Source: Bacteroidota bacterium (GTDB taxonomy: Bacteria > Bacteroidota > Bacteroidia > Chitinophagales > Chitinophagaceae). Taken from it: a stretch of DNA of 33,076 nucleotides. A model generated the notes under the pieces. That model did not search any database and had not been told where the DNA came from. It saw only the letters and a program-made list of their open reading frames with translations. Numbering within the stretch: the first letter of the stretch is position 1; each line of letters opens with the position of its first letter. The position numbers and the translations under genes are program-made. Location of the stretch: the NCBI GenBank assembly GCA_023433265.1, contig JAEZDR010000159.1, positions 1 to 33,076 on the forward strand. Reading direction: 5' to 3'. Below are positions 32,189-33,076 of this stretch, in pieces.

Positions 32189-33076
32189 CTAGTGCGGCAC
32201 CATGCAATTGCCTACGTCCATCCTGCAAAAGCGGCTATATAACTTTTCGTAAATCGGTATAATGTTATGAATGTCAAACTTCACGGCCTGCTGGTAGGCA
32301 TTTTCTTTAAACTGTGCCAGCCTCGTTTCATCTGTTAATAGCTCGATGGCATAGTTACTCATCGTTTCTACGTCTCCCACATCAGCCATAAAACCGGTTT
32401 CCCCATGGATATTAATTTCCGGCAGGCCGCCTGCATTCGTGCTGATTACCGGCACCCCGGCTGCCATCGCTTCCAATGCAGCCAATCCAAAACTCTCATA
32501 TTCTGATGGCAGGATAAACAAGTCAGAAATTGCGAGTATTTCCTCCATCTGTTCCTGCTTTCCGAGGAATCTTATTTCGTCCTGTACCCCCAGCTTCCGG
32601 GCTACATGTTCTACGATAGGCCGTTCAGGCCCATCACCAACGAGCAATAGTTTACAGGCAATTTCTTTTTTCACCTTCGCAAACACTTCAATCACATCCT
32701 CTACCCTTTTCACCTTCCTGAAGTTTGAAGCATGCGTAATAATCTTTTCATCCTGCGGCGCTATCACCTGCCTGAAAGCAGCAACAGGCTTCTTATTAAA
32801 CCTGCTCACATCCACAAAGTTGTGAATCACTTCTATTTCCTTTTCGATCGCAAAATTCCTGTTGGTCTCTTCTTTCAAGTTGTCAGATACCGCTGTAATG
32901 GCATCGCTTTCATTGATAGAAAAAGTCACGACTGGCTCGTACATCTTATCTCTTCCCACAAGGGTAATGTCAGTGCCATGGAGCGTTGTGATGAAGGGAA
33001 CTGTTCTTCCGCTTTTTGCCACAATCTGCTTTGCCATAAAGGCTGCAGACGCATGCGGGATAGCATAGTGTACATG
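32189..33076 (-). CDS. bshA: N-acetyl-alpha-D-glucosaminyl L-malate synthase BshA, N-terminus outside window
   Basis: A GT4-type glycosyltransferase that joins N-acetylglucosamine from UDP-GlcNAc to L-malate, the first step of bacillithiol synthesis. The frame is open to the right edge; 295 codons are visible, starting HVHYAIPHASAAFMAKQIV, so the ATG at 33037 is internal and roughly 80-90 N-terminal residues are missing. Diagnostic features: TTLHGTDITLVG, SDNLKEETNRNF, VIHNFVDVSRF, the C-terminal Rossmann lobe (LLLVGDGPER, IRFLGKQ) and the GT4 E-x7-E motif in ESFGLAALEAMAAGVPVISTNAGGLPEI, which binds the UDP-sugar. The C-terminus (CRMDVGNCMVPH) is slightly longer than usual. BshB and BshC are not in the window. 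It precedes rpsP on the same strand with a 220-base gap and its own downstream region. Confidence 0.93.
   Translation of the reverse strand, partial: HVHYAIPHASAAFMAKQIVAKSGRTVPFITTLHGTDITLVGRDKMYEPVVTFSINESDAITAVSDNLKEETNRNFAIEKEIEVIHNFVDVSRFNKKPVAAFRQVIAPQDEKIITHASNFRKVKRVEDVIEVFAKVKKEIACKLLLVGDGPERPIVEHVARKLGVQDEIRFLGKQEQMEEILAISDLFILPSEYESFGLAALEAMAAGVPVISTNAGGLPEINIHGETGFMADVGDVETMSNYAIELLTDETRLAQFKENAYQQAVKFDIHNIIPIYEKLYSRFCRMDVGNCMVPH

Noticed and set aside
1..33076. CRISPR arrays, tRNA or rRNA genes, complete insertion sequences
   Set aside because: No regularly spaced repeats, no tRNA cloverleaf with CCA-like end, no rRNA-conserved blocks and no transposase reading frame were seen on either strand.

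Overview
The window reads as chromosome from a member of the Bacteroidota, most likely the Chitinophagaceae or a close relative. The evidence is a secreted protein with a type IX secretion (T9SS) C-terminal domain, a BshA-type glycosyltransferase (bacillithiol synthesis), families common in this phylum (DUF3667, Smr with DUF2027-like N-terminus, DUF4349), absence of clear Shine-Dalgarno sequences, and many TAnnTTTG-type -7 promoter elements. No rRNA, tRNA, CRISPR array or intact insertion sequence was found.

Layout. (1) Positions 1-4339: a visibly A/T-rich two-gene unit on the plus strand, a phospholipase-D-like protein (5' end outside the window) overlapping by one base a 1085-residue SNF2/RapA-like helicase. 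This looks like part of an anti-phage or restriction-type module whose other genes lie to the left. (2) 4340-5357: about 1 kb without an intact gene, built of palindromes and repeated words. Two elements share the same left and right boundary sequences and can form attC-like hairpins; between them lies a start-less, protein-like reading frame. This is the boundary between the acquired unit and the core chromosome, and the most unusual part of the window. (3) 5358-14335: a small lipoprotein, DUF2200, DUF4349, pyruvate dehydrogenase E1 beta, a TonB-dependent receptor, PurC, a small His-rich membrane protein and SelO. (4) 14432-20323: Smr-domain protein, riboflavin synthase, RDD membrane protein, BNR-repeat secreted protein, CorA transporter, LipB and peptidase E. 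(5) 20372-28259: a very large T9SS secreted protein and pyruvate:ferredoxin oxidoreductase. (6) 28464-33076: MFS transporter, a Bacteroidota-specific unknown, DUF3667 membrane protein, ribosomal protein S16, and BshA running off the right edge.

Most genes right of 5.3 kb are single transcription units, often convergent or divergent, with hairpin terminators between convergent pairs. They are housekeeping functions: central carbon metabolism (PdhB, NifJ), purine, riboflavin, lipoate and bacillithiol synthesis, and translation. LipB makes the lipoyl cofactor of the complex that contains PdhB, but they are not neighbours. A recurring detail is a TAnnTTTG element followed by exactly four bases and then ATG (purC, ribE, lipB, and a one-base variant at 29748), which suggests leaderless or nearly leaderless transcripts.
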